From Pedobacter alluvionis (lineage in GTDB: Bacteria; Bacteroidota; Bacteroidia; Sphingobacteriales; Sphingobacteriaceae), in assembly GCF_003664035.1 (NCBI RefSeq), contig NZ_RCCK01000011.1:620001-684000 (forward strand): DNA of 64,000 bases. Reading direction: 5' to 3'. The notes under the pieces were generated by a model. That model did no database searches. It worked only from the letters and a program-made list of their open reading frames with translations, and was not told where the DNA came from. Both the position numbers and the translations under genes were made by a program. Positions 52,158 to 61,432 of this stretch are shown piece by piece (positions within the stretch are counted from its first letter, which is position 1; each line of letters starts with the position of its first letter).

Positions 52158-54563
52158 CTAATTCCTCAACGGTTTCCCTTTTGTAATAATACTTTGAATC
52201 CTTTCCAAACTCTTCCTTTCACCAGCAAGTGATAGAAAAGCTTCTCTTTCCAGGTCCAATAAATATTGCTCGGTTACTTCCGTTGGAGCCGATAAATCGC
52301 CACCGCACATGACATAACCTAATTTTTCGGATATTTTCTTATCATGCTCAGAAATAAAATGCCCGGCGTACATGCTATTTGCACCAGCATACACAATTCC
52401 AAGGCCTTGCTTTCCTAATACTTTAATATCATTCCGTTGTACAGGTTTCGTATAACCAGCATCGGCAAGTTCTATCGCTTTAGCTTTTGCATCGGCCAGT
52501 AAACGGTTCCGGTTCATCGAGATCGAGAATTTATCTTTCTGCAGATAACCCAGTTCGTAGGCTTCGTAACCTGAAGTGGAAACTTTGGCCATACCGATGG
52601 TTAGAAAGCGATCTTTCAAGGCATTTTGCACAATCTGATCGTCTTTAAATTCATCAGAAGCACGCAAAGCAAATTCTTTTGTTCCGCCACCACCAGGGAT
52701 AACGCCCACACCAAATTCAACCAAACCCATATAAGTTTCGGCCGATAGCTGTACATGATCGGCATGTAAGCTAAACTCGCAACCACCGCCTAAGGTTAAA
52801 TTATGTGGCGCCACCACAACCGGAATAGAAGAATAACGAATACGCATTGACGTATTCTGGAACGTTCTGATCGCCATGTTCAATTCATCCCACTCCTGCT
52901 CCACCGCCATCATAAAAATCATTCCCACATTTGCTCCGGCAGAAAAATTTGCACCATCGTTACCGATAACCAAACCGCGGTAATCTTTCTCGGCCATATC
53001 AATCGCTTTATTGATACCAGAAATTACATCACCGCCAATGGTATTCATTTTGGTGTGGAATTCTACATTCAGAATGCCATCGCCCAGATCAATAATGGAA
53101 ACACCTGAGTTTTTCCAAAGCGTTTTATTTTCACGGAGGTTATCTAAAATGATAAACTCGTCGGTTCCCGGTAAAGCTTTATAACCTTTAGAAGGGATAT
53201 CGTAATATTTTTTGACGCCGTTTTCTACTTTATAGAATGAAGTATTTCCAGCATCGAGCATTTCGTGTACCCAAGCCGCAGCTTTATTGCCATATTGCTC
53301 CATTCTTTCGATGGCTTCTTTCACGCCAACGGCATCCCAAAGTTCGAAGGGGCCAAGTTCCCAGCCAAAACCTGCTCGCATGGCATCGTCAATACGATAC
53401 AATTCATCAGAAATTTCAGGGATTCTGTCTGATACATATTCAAATAAACCGAAAGAAGAATGACGGAACAATTCACCCGCCTTATCTTTTCCTTTGGCAA
53501 AAATCTTCATACGATCACGAAGGTTCTCCACCGGCTTGGTCATTTCTAAAGTCGCCGATTTTACTTTTTGTTGAGGCTTATATTCCAGGGTTTTTAAATC
53601 TAATGCCAGGATTTCGGTTTTACCGTCAGCAGATTTGGTCTTTTTATAAAAACCTTGTTTAGTTTTATCGCCCAGCCATTTGTTCTCTTCCATTTTTTGC
53701 ACGTATACAGGAAGTTTAAACAAATCGTGTGCTGTATCATCCGGACAGTTATCATAAAGCCCCTTAGCCACTTTGATCATGGTATCTAAACCTACCACGT
53801 CAGACGTACGGAAAGTAGCCGATTTTGGTCTGCCCAATGCTGGCCCTGTAAATTTATCAACCTCTTCTACTGTCAGATCCAGTTTTTCAACCAGATGTAA
53901 CAATGCCATGATGGAATAAACCCCCACACGGTTGGCAATAAAGGCTGGCGTATCCTTACATAAAACAGTTGTTTTACCTAAAAACTTATCACCATAATGC
54001 ATCAGGAAATCTACAATTTCCGGTTGCGTATGTGGCGTTGGAATAACCTCCAATAATTTTAAATAGCGGGGCGGATTGAAAAAGTGTGTTCCGCAGAAAT
54101 GCGATTTAAAATCTTCACTTCTTCCCTCAGCCATTAAATGGATAGGAATACCAGAAGTATTTGAAGTGATTAAAGTACCTGGTTTACGGAATTGCTCTAC
54201 CTGTTCGAAAACTTTTTTCTTGATATCAAGATTTTCTACAACAACTTCAATTACCCAATCGTAACCTGCAATCTTCGACATATCATCGTCGAAGTTTCCA
54301 GTCTTGATCTTATTTAATGCTTTTTTGGTATAAACCGGTGATGGATTTGTTTTTACAGCCGTTTGCAAAGCTGTATTTACGATCCGGTTTTTTACAATTG
54401 GATTATCCAGTGTTAATCCTTTTGCCTGTTCTTCAGGGCTCAAATCTTTAGGGGCAATATCCAATAGCAAAACCTCAACACCAATATTGGCGAAGTGGCA
54501 TGCAATACGCGACCCCATAATACCCGACCCTAAAACTGCAACTTTATTAATGCTTCGTTTCAT
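52158..54563 (-). CDS. fadN: 3-hydroxyacyl-CoA dehydrogenase / enoyl-CoA hydratase
   Basis: An 801-residue bifunctional enzyme in the FadN order: NAD-binding VAVLGSGIMGSRIACHFAN at 9-27, the 3HCDH N-domain with FCGTHFFNPPRYLKLLEVIP, a C-terminal 3HCDH domain (GFGWELGPFELWDAVG near 400), then a crotonase-like domain (about 500-720; GANFSAGANVGMIF, LTLGGGCEFSLHAD). It hydrates enoyl-CoA and oxidises the hydroxyacyl product. Second in the operon, after the MarR regulator. Confidence 0.93.
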   Translation of the reverse strand: MKRSINKVAVLGSGIMGSRIACHFANIGVEVLLLDIAPKDLSPEEQAKGLTLDNPIVKNRIVNTALQTAVKTNPSPVYTKKALNKIKTGNFDDDMSKIAGYDWVIEVVVENLDIKKKVFEQVEQFRKPGTLITSNTSGIPIHLMAEGRSEDFKSHFCGTHFFNPPRYLKLLEVIPTPHTQPEIVDFLMHYGDKFLGKTTVLCKDTPAFIANRVGVYSIMALLHLVEKLDLTVEEVDKFTGPALGRPKSATFRTSDVVGLDTMIKVAKGLYDNCPDDTAHDLFKLPVYVQKMEENKWLGDKTKQGFYKKTKSADGKTEILALDLKTLEYKPQQKVKSATLEMTKPVENLRDRMKIFAKGKDKAGELFRHSSFGLFEYVSDRIPEISDELYRIDDAMRAGFGWELGPFELWDAVGVKEAIERMEQYGNKAAAWVHEMLDAGNTSFYKVENGVKKYYDIPSKGYKALPGTDEFIILDNLRENKTLWKNSGVSIIDLGDGILNVEFHTKMNTIGGDVISGINKAIDMAEKDYRGLVIGNDGANFSAGANVGMIFMMAVEQEWDELNMAIRTFQNTSMRIRYSSIPVVVAPHNLTLGGGCEFSLHADHVQLSAETYMGLVEFGVGVIPGGGGTKEFALRASDEFKDDQIVQNALKDRFLTIGMAKVSTSGYEAYELGYLQKDKFSISMNRNRLLADAKAKAIELADAGYTKPVQRNDIKVLGKQGLGIVYAGANSMYAGHFISEHDKKISEKLGYVMCGGDLSAPTEVTEQYLLDLEREAFLSLAGERKSLERIQSIITKGKPLRN

Positions 54564-54641
54564 TATCTATTTGCTTTTCATTAATCTGATAGAACCATTT
54601 TATGTAGTTACCTACCAAACAGATTTGATTATTATAATTTA

Positions 54642-55076
54642 TTAATCTACAGTATAGGCTACTGTGATATCATTTAGTTTAATGAGCAGGTTAATAAAAG
54701 TTTCTTTTTCTTTTTTCGAGAAATGCTCATCAAGATATTCATTAAATTTTCGCACAACCCCCTTGGCCAGCTGCTTTTTCTCTTTACCAAAATCAGTTAG
54801 AAAAACCTTTACCGAACGTTTATCACCTGCAGATGTTTCACGGTAAATGAGGTTAGCCTCTTCCATGTTATTTAACATACGCGATAAACTGGTTGCCTTA
54901 ACGCCAAGCAAGCCGGCTAAATTAGAAACCGCAGTTCCTTCAGCATCATCTATATTAATAAGCATATAACCAATGGCTTGGGTAATCCCAAAACCAGATG
55001 CCATTTGATTGTACTTATTAAACATATTTTGCCAGGCAAACTTAACATGGTAATCTATGGTTTGTTGTTGTTTCAT
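54642..55076 (-). CDS. MarR family regulator of the beta-oxidation cluster
   Basis: A 144-residue winged-helix protein starting MKQQQTIDYHVKFAWQNMFN. MarR text: AVSNLAGLLGVKATSLSRMLNNMEEANLIYRE is the recognition helix region and GDKRSVKVFLTDFGKE the wing. It is first in the direction of the beta-oxidation genes and probably represses them until an acyl-CoA or fatty acid binds; the ligand is inferred from the neighbours. Ten extra codons upstream would remove the promoter described separately, so the later ATG is preferred. Confidence 0.8.
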   Translation of the reverse strand: MKQQQTIDYHVKFAWQNMFNKYNQMASGFGITQAIGYMLINIDDAEGTAVSNLAGLLGVKATSLSRMLNNMEEANLIYRETSAGDKRSVKVFLTDFGKEKKQLAKGVVRKFNEYLDEHFSKKEKETFINLLIKLNDITVAYTVD

Positions 55077-55089
55077 TTTCACTAATTTA

Positions 55090-55134
55090 TTATGCTTGCA
55101 TAACAAAGCTAATGAATGTATTTTGTTAATGCAA
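55090..55134 (-). promoter_or_regulatory. MarR/beta-oxidation promoter with overlapping palindrome
   Basis: The minus strand has TTGC (55131-55134), 19 bases, then TAGCTTTG (55104-55111), a good Bacteroidota promoter. The 14-base palindrome TTATGCTTGCATAA (55090-55103) touches the -7 element and covers the expected transcription start, a usual place for an autorepressor site. Confidence 0.55.
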
Positions 55135-55210
55135 TAGAAAAATTCAAAATATTTGTCAAATTTTTCTTATTATAGTCATACACAAAATGAAAACACATTA
55201 TATGTTAAAA

Positions 55211-56164
55211 ATGAAACAAACACTCTTGTTTAGTCTATTCATATTATGGGCTACAATTTGCCGAAGCCAGGTATCTTATTTCGGAAAAGCCCTATTCAAT
55301 AGCCAAAAATTAGAAGTTTTCAAAAAAACAACCACCTTATTTACTTTGCAGTATGCTGATTACGCTGAGCTGGCAAAATTTGACCAGGCCATTAAAAAAA
55401 ACTGGACAATTACACCATATAAAATTATTAAGCCCGAAGAGCTGGCCCGTTATGATACGCTTGCAAATTATTCAGTTTTTTATTTCGATGCTTATGCAGA
55501 GGAGTCAGACAGTATATCCAACGTGAATATAATTTATGCACTGAAATTATTAACGCCATCTAAAAAGCCCAGGGTAAAGGAAGAAAGTATATTGGCAACA
55601 GTTGCGCTTTTTGCTGATCCTAACACCAATCTGCTGGTCAGAACGCAAGACCAACAATATGGGAGCAAAAAAAGTATAAAAAATAATATTTTATCATATT
55701 TCTATAACAAGTCTAGTTTTTTCAATTGGTCGCCAGGCTTTTTAACCGGTTATTTAAAACAGATTAATGATGGATTGCTCGCAAATGAAAACTGTAGTAT
55801 CGATTATCAATTTTACAATAAAGTACGCTTGCCTGAATTGGCAAAGGAAACACTTTATATACCAGAATATATTAAGGAAGTGTTTTCTTCAAGATTAACA
55901 CTTTTACCACCTTCAGGTATTATTGCTGAACCTTATAATTACAAACTTAAATTTATACCGTACAAAGAGCTTGATAGTTTAATTCTGAATAAAACTGCCA
56001 GTGTTAAATATGTAGTTTACACACAGCGATCCAGCGATAAAATAATCAGTGTTTACGATAGCAAAGACGATAAAATTATTTATCAGCGCTTTTACCCCCA
56101 ATCGCCAAATTTTGAGATGAATGATTTAAGCGAGATTAAAAAGGTAATTGTTTCGCTTAAATAA
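55211..56164 (+). CDS. Secreted protein of unknown function
   Basis: A 317-residue exported protein; MKQTLLFSLFILWATICRSQ is a signal peptide, so this ATG is preferred to the one at 55187. The mature part is mixed alpha/beta with many Tyr and Lys residues and no domain I recognise; a segment LTLLPPSGIIAEPYNYK is distinctive. Divergent from the MarR gene. Confidence 0.6.
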   Translation: MKQTLLFSLFILWATICRSQVSYFGKALFNSQKLEVFKKTTTLFTLQYADYAELAKFDQAIKKNWTITPYKIIKPEELARYDTLANYSVFYFDAYAEESDSISNVNIIYALKLLTPSKKPRVKEESILATVALFADPNTNLLVRTQDQQYGSKKSIKNNILSYFYNKSSFFNWSPGFLTGYLKQINDGLLANENCSIDYQFYNKVRLPELAKETLYIPEYIKEVFSSRLTLLPPSGIIAEPYNYKLKFIPYKELDSLILNKTASVKYVVYTQRSSDKIISVYDSKDDKIIYQRFYPQSPNFEMNDLSEIKKVIVSLK

Positions 56165-56192
56165 GTTGAGTTTGAACAAAATCTATTTTGCT

Positions 56193-56315
56193 GTCATTCT
56201 GAAGGCAGTAAAGAATCCCTGGCAGAGAACCACTTGTCTTACAATCGCACAAGGCCATTTCACAAAGCCTGCATAACAAAGCTCCTTCACTGCGTTCAGG
56301 ACCACAATTTATATA
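56193..56315. repeat. Inverted repeat of the TCATTCTGAACG family, degenerate
   Basis: CTGTCATTCTGAAGGCAGTA on the left and CTTCACTGCGTTCAGGACCA on the right, as at 23919 and 34696 but with more changes. Nothing else is seen in 56165-56432. Confidence 0.5.
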
Positions 56316-56432
56316 AATGATCAACTAAGCACACGAGACTAACAAAACAGATTTCAATTTTGAAAAGACTAATAGTATTTTGAACCAAGGGCTTGTAAAA
56401 GCAAGATGGTTCTCATTTAAAACCTTAAACCA

Positions 56433-57194
56433 TCAAGAGATATTTTGCAAATATTTAAGCACTTCTTCCCGTTTACGGCTGGAAACCGGAATTTGGCTAT
56501 TATTATACATTTGCAAAAAGCCTTCCCGAAAATATTTCTTTACATAATTAAAGTTAATGAGGTAAGATTGATGGCACCGAACAAAACCCATTGGCAATAA
56601 CATCAGTTCGTACTCCTTTAATCCTTTAGAAACCAGTATTTCGCGTTTATCTTTTAAATAGAAAGTGGTGTAACCTTTATCGCTTTGGCAGTACATAATA
56701 TCTTCTATTAAAACAATTTCTATATATTCTAAACTTTTTAAAGCGATACGCTTGCTATTATTTATACCGTTTTCTAAATAATGGCTACGGGCTATCTGCA
56801 GTTGTTGCCTGTTAAATAGTTCCTGCTCGCGGTAATGATAGCATTTTTTTAACGCTACAGCTAAAGCATCATCCTCAATAGGTTTTAGCAGGTAGGCGAA
56901 AGCGCCTAAATTAAGCGCCTGTATGGCATATTGATCATAAGCTGTAAGAAATACAAGCTGAAAATCTTCAATATCAATATTATTAAACAGGGTAAAGCTA
57001 TCACCGTCTTTAAGCCTGATATCGGCCAAAACTATATCTGGCTTTAAAAGCGGAATTTCTTTTGATGCTTCTGCAACATAGGCTGAGTGGCCAACGACCT
57101 GAAGAAAACTGATTTTTTGCAACATTTGCAACAAGTGCTGCAATATGAGTACCTCATCTTCAAGAATATAAAGTTTCATCTCGTTTTTAATCAT
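56433..57194 (-). CDS. LytTR-family response regulator
   Basis: A 253-residue regulator: receiver domain with acidic pocket LEDEV, phospho-acceptor aspartate in VLADIRLKDGD (about 55), and LTAYDQYAIQALNLGAFAYLLKPI. A LytTR DNA-binding domain follows (about 145-250; YCQSDKGYTTFYLKD, GFVRCHQSYLINFNYVKKY). It is coupled to the histidine kinase gene by an eight-base overlap. An internal ATG at residue 6 is also possible. Its position next to the peptide cluster suggests control of those genes, but that is inference. Confidence 0.9.
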   Translation of the reverse strand: MIKNEMKLYILEDEVLILQHLLQMLQKISFLQVVGHSAYVAEASKEIPLLKPDIVLADIRLKDGDSFTLFNNIDIEDFQLVFLTAYDQYAIQALNLGAFAYLLKPIEDDALAVALKKCYHYREQELFNRQQLQIARSHYLENGINNSKRIALKSLEYIEIVLIEDIMYCQSDKGYTTFYLKDKREILVSKGLKEYELMLLPMGFVRCHQSYLINFNYVKKYFREGFLQMYNNSQIPVSSRKREEVLKYLQNIS

Positions 57195-59100
57195 ATACCG
57201 CTGGAATAGTTATCTGGACTTTTACACCTTTATCGTTATTTATTTTTTTATCTACAATTGCAAAATTAGCCTGTTGGCAGTCTAGCTTAAACAATGCCTG
57301 TAATCTTTGTTTTAATATGACCTGTGCCAACGAGGTTTTACCTGACTGCAATTTGCCTTTGCTGGTAATGCCGCTTCCATTATCGTCTACCGTAATTAAT
57401 AATTGTCCATTGGCCAATTTAAACTGAATTTTCAGCATACCTTTATACTGGATATCCCTAAAACCGTGCTCAATGGCATTTTCTATAAAAGGCTGCACCA
57501 GCATAGGTGGAATAAGTGTTAATTCCGCATCAAGTTCATCAGCTACAATCTCATAATCAAAAAGATGGTGATAACGCATTTGCTGTAGCTGCATATAATT
57601 GTGCAATGATGCAATTTCTTCATCTATAGGTATAAAATCTCTACGGCTTTGCTCCAGCACATTGCGCAGCAACTTAGAGAAAAAAGAAAGATAACGTACT
57701 GATTCAGAAGTATCGCCCGATGCGATAAGGCTTTGCAGATTGGCTATGGCATTGAAAACAAAATGTGGATTTAATTGTGCCTGCAACAATTTTTGTTCGA
57801 TGTTTAGCCTTTCGTTTTCGCTGCGCAATAATTTGTTTTTCTCTTTTAAACTCCGCTGTCTATATATAGTATAAATTAATGCAATTGTTCCTAAGAACAC
57901 AATAAGAACTGAGAAAATCAGCCATTTTTGCTGGCGGATAATACTTTCGCTAAGTTGGTTTTTACTTTTTAAAACCGCAATATCCTGGTCTTTTTTTCCT
58001 GCTTCATATTTTTCGTGCAATTCTTGGATTTTAACAACATCAATAGCTTTTAAATCTTCTATTTCTATCGCATGGGCCTTAAGGGCAACATTAAATGCTT
58101 GCTTATAATCGCCCTTCATGGCATAGGCATCAATTAATCCCTTGTACAAATAACTTTTCTGCTTTTCGGGATTGTTACTTTTAGCCAGCTCCAGACCTTT
58201 TTTAAAATAAAATATGGCGCTATCTGACTGATTGACATTTAAATAGCTTTTTGCCAGATTATTGAAGGCAACATCATGTAGCATATTTATCTTAGCTAAA
58301 TAATTAAAATAGATTTTACTACTTTTCAAAGCGTTGCGGTAATCTTTTTGCAAGGCATAAATCTGCGTTTCGTTATCATACGTACGTGCCAGGGCCATGC
58401 TATCGAGAATAGCTTTAGCCAAAAGGCGAGCTTTGGCGTTGTAACCGGACATCTTTTTATAATCCTGAAGCCTGGATGCCAACAAAAAACAAATATCGTA
58501 ATAGCGTTGCTTAACTACCCTGTGCCATTTGTGCGGATGGTGTTGGTAGTAAAGTTCCGAATAATAAAGTGCTTGTTTATTGTTTTCGTTTTGGTAGTAA
58601 GCTTTTGCCAGTAAATCGTAATACTTGTAAACCAGTTTGCTCTTTTTACGTTCGGCTATTTGCGTGGCAGCAACAATCTGGTTCATTAATACAGCCTCTA
58701 CCATTATGCCGTTATTTATAGAATGGTCAACTATGCTACAAGTTTTAAGCAAATCAATATCATCCCATTTTTTTTTGATTTTCATTTTTTTGTAGGCAAT
58801 TATGGCGCTATCTGTTTTTCTTTCTAATTCATAAGCTCTTGCTTTAAAATAATGATAAAATGGGTTGGTATTGTAGTTCGCATCCTGTTTAAAAACATTT
58901 TCTTCTTTTAGGATAATGGCCGTTTTGCCCTTACCGGTTGGCAGGGTATCCAAGTCGAATATTTTCTGCAGGTAATCCTTTTCTGTAACAGTATTAACCT
59001 GTTGGTTTTTAATATCGCTTTTCGGCGTTTTTTTTGGCCCGCAGGATGAGACAATGCATAGGGAAATTATAGAAACAGCAATATTTATTTTTAAGCTCAT
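57187..59100 (-). CDS. TPR-containing LytS-type histidine kinase lipoprotein
   Basis: A 637-residue sensor. The start MSLKINIAVSIISLCIVSSC gives a lipoprotein signal, so it is preferred to one 19 codons upstream. TPR-like helical repeats fill about 40-370 (sensor part), then one membrane helix (LIFSVLIVFLGTIALIYTIY), a short coiled coil and the His_kinase domain with QLNPHFVFNAIANLQSLI, followed by an HATPase region PPMLVQPFIENAIEHGF and DDNGSGI. It phosphorylates the LytTR regulator encoded next. What the TPR part senses is unknown. Confidence 0.87.
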   Translation of the reverse strand: MSLKINIAVSIISLCIVSSCGPKKTPKSDIKNQQVNTVTEKDYLQKIFDLDTLPTGKGKTAIILKEENVFKQDANYNTNPFYHYFKARAYELERKTDSAIIAYKKMKIKKKWDDIDLLKTCSIVDHSINNGIMVEAVLMNQIVAATQIAERKKSKLVYKYYDLLAKAYYQNENNKQALYYSELYYQHHPHKWHRVVKQRYYDICFLLASRLQDYKKMSGYNAKARLLAKAILDSMALARTYDNETQIYALQKDYRNALKSSKIYFNYLAKINMLHDVAFNNLAKSYLNVNQSDSAIFYFKKGLELAKSNNPEKQKSYLYKGLIDAYAMKGDYKQAFNVALKAHAIEIEDLKAIDVVKIQELHEKYEAGKKDQDIAVLKSKNQLSESIIRQQKWLIFSVLIVFLGTIALIYTIYRQRSLKEKNKLLRSENERLNIEQKLLQAQLNPHFVFNAIANLQSLIASGDTSESVRYLSFFSKLLRNVLEQSRRDFIPIDEEIASLHNYMQLQQMRYHHLFDYEIVADELDAELTLIPPMLVQPFIENAIEHGFRDIQYKGMLKIQFKLANGQLLITVDDNGSGITSKGKLQSGKTSLAQVILKQRLQALFKLDCQQANFAIVDKKINNDKGVKVQITIPAVYD

Positions 59101-59425
59101 TATTTTTTTAGCTAAGCGGAAAAAGCATTTAATGTAAAACTTTTTTAAAAGTAACAATAGATAACGGATTAGAAACTACCGGTAAATATTCGTTGGGCTT
59201 AATTTGATATCCGTAGTTAAACAATCAATATCATAAATGATGAGTTTAATTATTTCGAATATGAGATGAAACACTACGAATATTTGCACTTAACATTCGG
59301 ATATGGGTTTGGGGTTTGGGCTGATATTTTTTTCACTTATCATCGTATATGCAAATTGCTGATTAGCATAGCCCAAATGCCAGGGTAAGTTGGCGAAATT
59401 GATTATCTACTTAAATTTCAACAAA
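59101..59425. other. Intergenic stretch upstream of the first precursor gene
   Basis: The divergent gap between the histidine kinase and the peptide cluster should hold promoters for both, but I find no clear TAnnTTTG pair. The last 55 bases (from about 59372) are repeated before the second precursor gene. Confidence 0.5.
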
Positions 59426-59440
59426 ATGAAAACTAACAAA
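59372..59440. repeat. Upstream repeat of precursor gene 1
   Basis: CCCAAATGCCAGGGTAAGTT followed by TGGCGAA... up to and including the ATG. A near-identical copy precedes precursor 2 (59722-59790), showing that gene and leader region were duplicated together. Confidence 0.75.
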
Positions 59441-59620
59441 GGTTTATTAGAAAAAAGAATTGATTTAAGCAATTGCCAAATCAATGGCGGAAGATCAGGT
59501 GAGACACATGTTCTAACATCTACCGCAACACAAGCTGGTGATTGTCCGGATTGTACTACTCTGAATGCAAATGATAAAGATGTGGCACTACCAGATTACT
59601 TAAACTATAGCTTACAATAA
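59426..59620 (+). CDS. Ribosomal peptide precursor 1, GG leader
   Basis: A 64-residue precursor. The leader MKTNKGLLEKRIDLSNCQI ends in NGG at 20-22. The core of 42 residues has Thr, Asp and Cys: RSGETHVLTSTATQAGDCPD then CTTLNANDKDVALPDYL. The double glycine is the cleavage site for the C39 exporter. Thr/Ser and Asp/Glu are the partners for the ester or amide links that ATP-grasp ligases make. The open frame begins 12 codons earlier, but those codons lie in the untranslated repeat. Confidence 0.85.
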   Translation: MKTNKGLLEKRIDLSNCQINGGRSGETHVLTSTATQAGDCPDCTTLNANDKDVALPDYLNYSLQ

Positions 59621-59721
59621 AAGCGTGCTAAAACATTAATTTTTAACATGAAACTGCCCTACGATATATCAACCTCCATTAATATTACTTGTGGCGCATA
59701 TAAAGCAATAACATACAATTA

Positions 59722-59790
59722 CCCAAACGCCAGGGCAAGTTGGCGAATATGATTAACAATTTAAATTTTAACAAAATGAAAACGAACAAA
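59722..59790. repeat. Upstream repeat of precursor gene 2
   Basis: ACCCAAACGCCAGGGCAAGTT-like text with few changes from the copy at 59372-59440. No such copy precedes precursor 3. Confidence 0.75.
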
Positions 59791-59973
59791 GGTTTATTAG
59801 AAAAAAGAATTGATTTAAGCAATTGCCAAATCAATGGCGGAAGATTAATGGAAGAAACTCAAAAGGTAAGTTCATGTAGCACCAGCAGCGGCGGTTGTTC
59901 AGATACAGCATACACTACTACTACTGATAAGGACAAATGGCTATCGAGCTGTACAGATGTTTCATGCCCTTAA
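59776..59973 (+). CDS. Ribosomal peptide precursor 2, GG leader
   Basis: A 65-residue precursor with the same 22-residue leader as precursor 1. The core differs: RLMEETQKVSSCSTSSGG, then CSDTAYTTTTDKDKWLSSC, then TDVSCP. It keeps the core pattern C(P/S)D...T...DKD seen in precursor 1. Likely a parallel substrate of the same maturases. Confidence 0.85.
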   Translation: MKTNKGLLEKRIDLSNCQINGGRLMEETQKVSSCSTSSGGCSDTAYTTTTDKDKWLSSCTDVSCP

Positions 59974-60051
59974 TAAAAATATGATTTGCCCATAAGAATA
60001 GTGTAAAATACAATTAAATTAAAAAAGTATTAAATTAAAAATATCATTATC

Positions 60052-60258
60052 ATGAAAATTAAGAATGGTTTACTAGAAAAAAGAATTGATTTAAAAAACA
60101 GCCAAATCAATGGTGGAAAATCGATGGGCACTACATATAGTTACTGTGCAACGCGAACTGGTACTGATGACTGTCCTGATCATCAAAATACGCAGTATGA
60201 TGATAAAGGAAATGTACTATCTAGTGGGACACACCAATTATATGAAAACTGTTGGTAA
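60052..60258 (+). CDS. Ribosomal peptide precursor 3, GG leader
   Basis: A 68-residue precursor. The leader MKIKNGLLEKRIDLKNSQI plus NGG is diverged from the first two. Core: KSMGTTYSYCATRTGTDD, then CPDHQNTQYDDKGNVLSSG and THQLYENCW. CPD and DDKG again match the shared core pattern. Confidence 0.85.
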   Translation: MKIKNGLLEKRIDLKNSQINGGKSMGTTYSYCATRTGTDDCPDHQNTQYDDKGNVLSSGTHQLYENCW

Positions 60259-60383
60259 GTTGATGAGTACTATAGTGGGTATATATCAGTAGTTGTAAGC
60301 ATTGTTGTACTGACCGTTAGTTAATAACGTATAAAGGAAATGGACGATTTAGTGATATAAACAACTGTTATTAATAAACAACT

Positions 60384-60414
60384 AAAATGGAGAGGTCAAA
60401 TTCTCCATTTTTTA
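60384..60414 (+). terminator. Terminator or attenuator between precursors and maturation genes
   Basis: Ten-base arms AAAATGGAGA and TCTCCATTTT, loop of eight, then TTT. Partial read-through here would give abundant precursors and less of the enzymes. Confidence 0.6.
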
Positions 60415-60498
60415 GTAAGTCGCTAGCTATAAAAAATATATAAAAAGTATAATGGTATTGTATTCAATCATTGCACGACTTAAAAACTTGGCAACAAA

Positions 60499-61431
60499 AT
60501 GATCATAATTTTTTCTATTAACAACGACTATTCGACCAGCAGGGTTATTAATTGGCTGATAAATATGAACAAAAAATTTATCAGGATTAACGAAAATACT
60601 GATGTCAAATTAATTTCTCTAAAAGAAAACGATTTTGTTATTAGTATTGATGGAAAAAGTATTAGTAGTAAAGAAATAACCAAAATCTGGTACAGGAGAG
60701 GCGATATAAATTTTTCAAAAATTTTAAGCAAAAAACTGATTAATAAATACTTAAACTCAGAAAACGAAAGTTTAACGCAATACTTCCGCTATGTATTAGA
60801 CAAAAAAGCCTCAATAAATAATTTTAGAACAAGAGATATTAACAAACTGTATGTTTTAGATTTATGCAACCGATTTAACATACTGGCACCAAACTTTACG
60901 GTTACAGGAAATAAAGATATATTAACAGATTTTTACAATGAAGAAAAAAGCATCATATCTAAACCAATAGATGCTCCCTTTTCTATTTTCGATGCTGGTA
61001 ATTCTATTCATTTATCATACACTTCAGAGATAACCCAGGAAGATATACAGCGATTGCCTAATGAATTTGTTCCCACATTTTTTCAACGGAATATTATAAA
61101 AGACTACGAAATAAGGTGCTTTTACCTAAATGGCAGTTTTTATGCCATGGCCATATTTTCTCAAAATAATAACAAAACCAATGTAGATTTTAGAAACTAT
61201 GATTTTGCTAAACCTAATCGCGTAACTCCGTATCAATTTCCTAGGACCTACGAACGTAAAATAAAAAAAATGTTAGATGCAATAGGTCTAAATTGTGCAT
61301 CGTTCGATGTAGTTTTTTCAAAAGATGACCATCAATATTATTTTTTAGATCTTAATCCCATAGGTCAGTTTGGTATGGTTTCATATCCTTGTAATTATAA
61401 TTTAGAAAAAGAGATTGCTTTAAATTTATAA
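60499..61431 (+). CDS. ATP-grasp peptide maturase, grasp-with-spasm type
   Basis: A 310-residue ATP-grasp protein related to the MvdC/MvdD and graspetide ligases. The N-terminal pre-ATP-grasp part is MIIIFSINNDYSTSRVINWL with WYRRGD near 75. The central lid contains SIISKPIDAPFSIFDAG, and the metal site is YYFLDLNPIGQFGMVSYPCN near the end (DLNP holds metal). Such enzymes activate Asp or Glu side chains with ATP and join them to Thr, Ser or Lys of a precursor. It follows the precursors and leads the maturation genes. Confidence 0.87.
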   Translation: MIIIFSINNDYSTSRVINWLINMNKKFIRINENTDVKLISLKENDFVISIDGKSISSKEITKIWYRRGDINFSKILSKKLINKYLNSENESLTQYFRYVLDKKASINNFRTRDINKLYVLDLCNRFNILAPNFTVTGNKDILTDFYNEEKSIISKPIDAPFSIFDAGNSIHLSYTSEITQEDIQRLPNEFVPTFFQRNIIKDYEIRCFYLNGSFYAMAIFSQNNNKTNVDFRNYDFAKPNRVTPYQFPRTYERKIKKMLDAIGLNCASFDVVFSKDDHQYYFLDLNPIGQFGMVSYPCNYNLEKEIALNL

Positions 61432-61432
61432 C

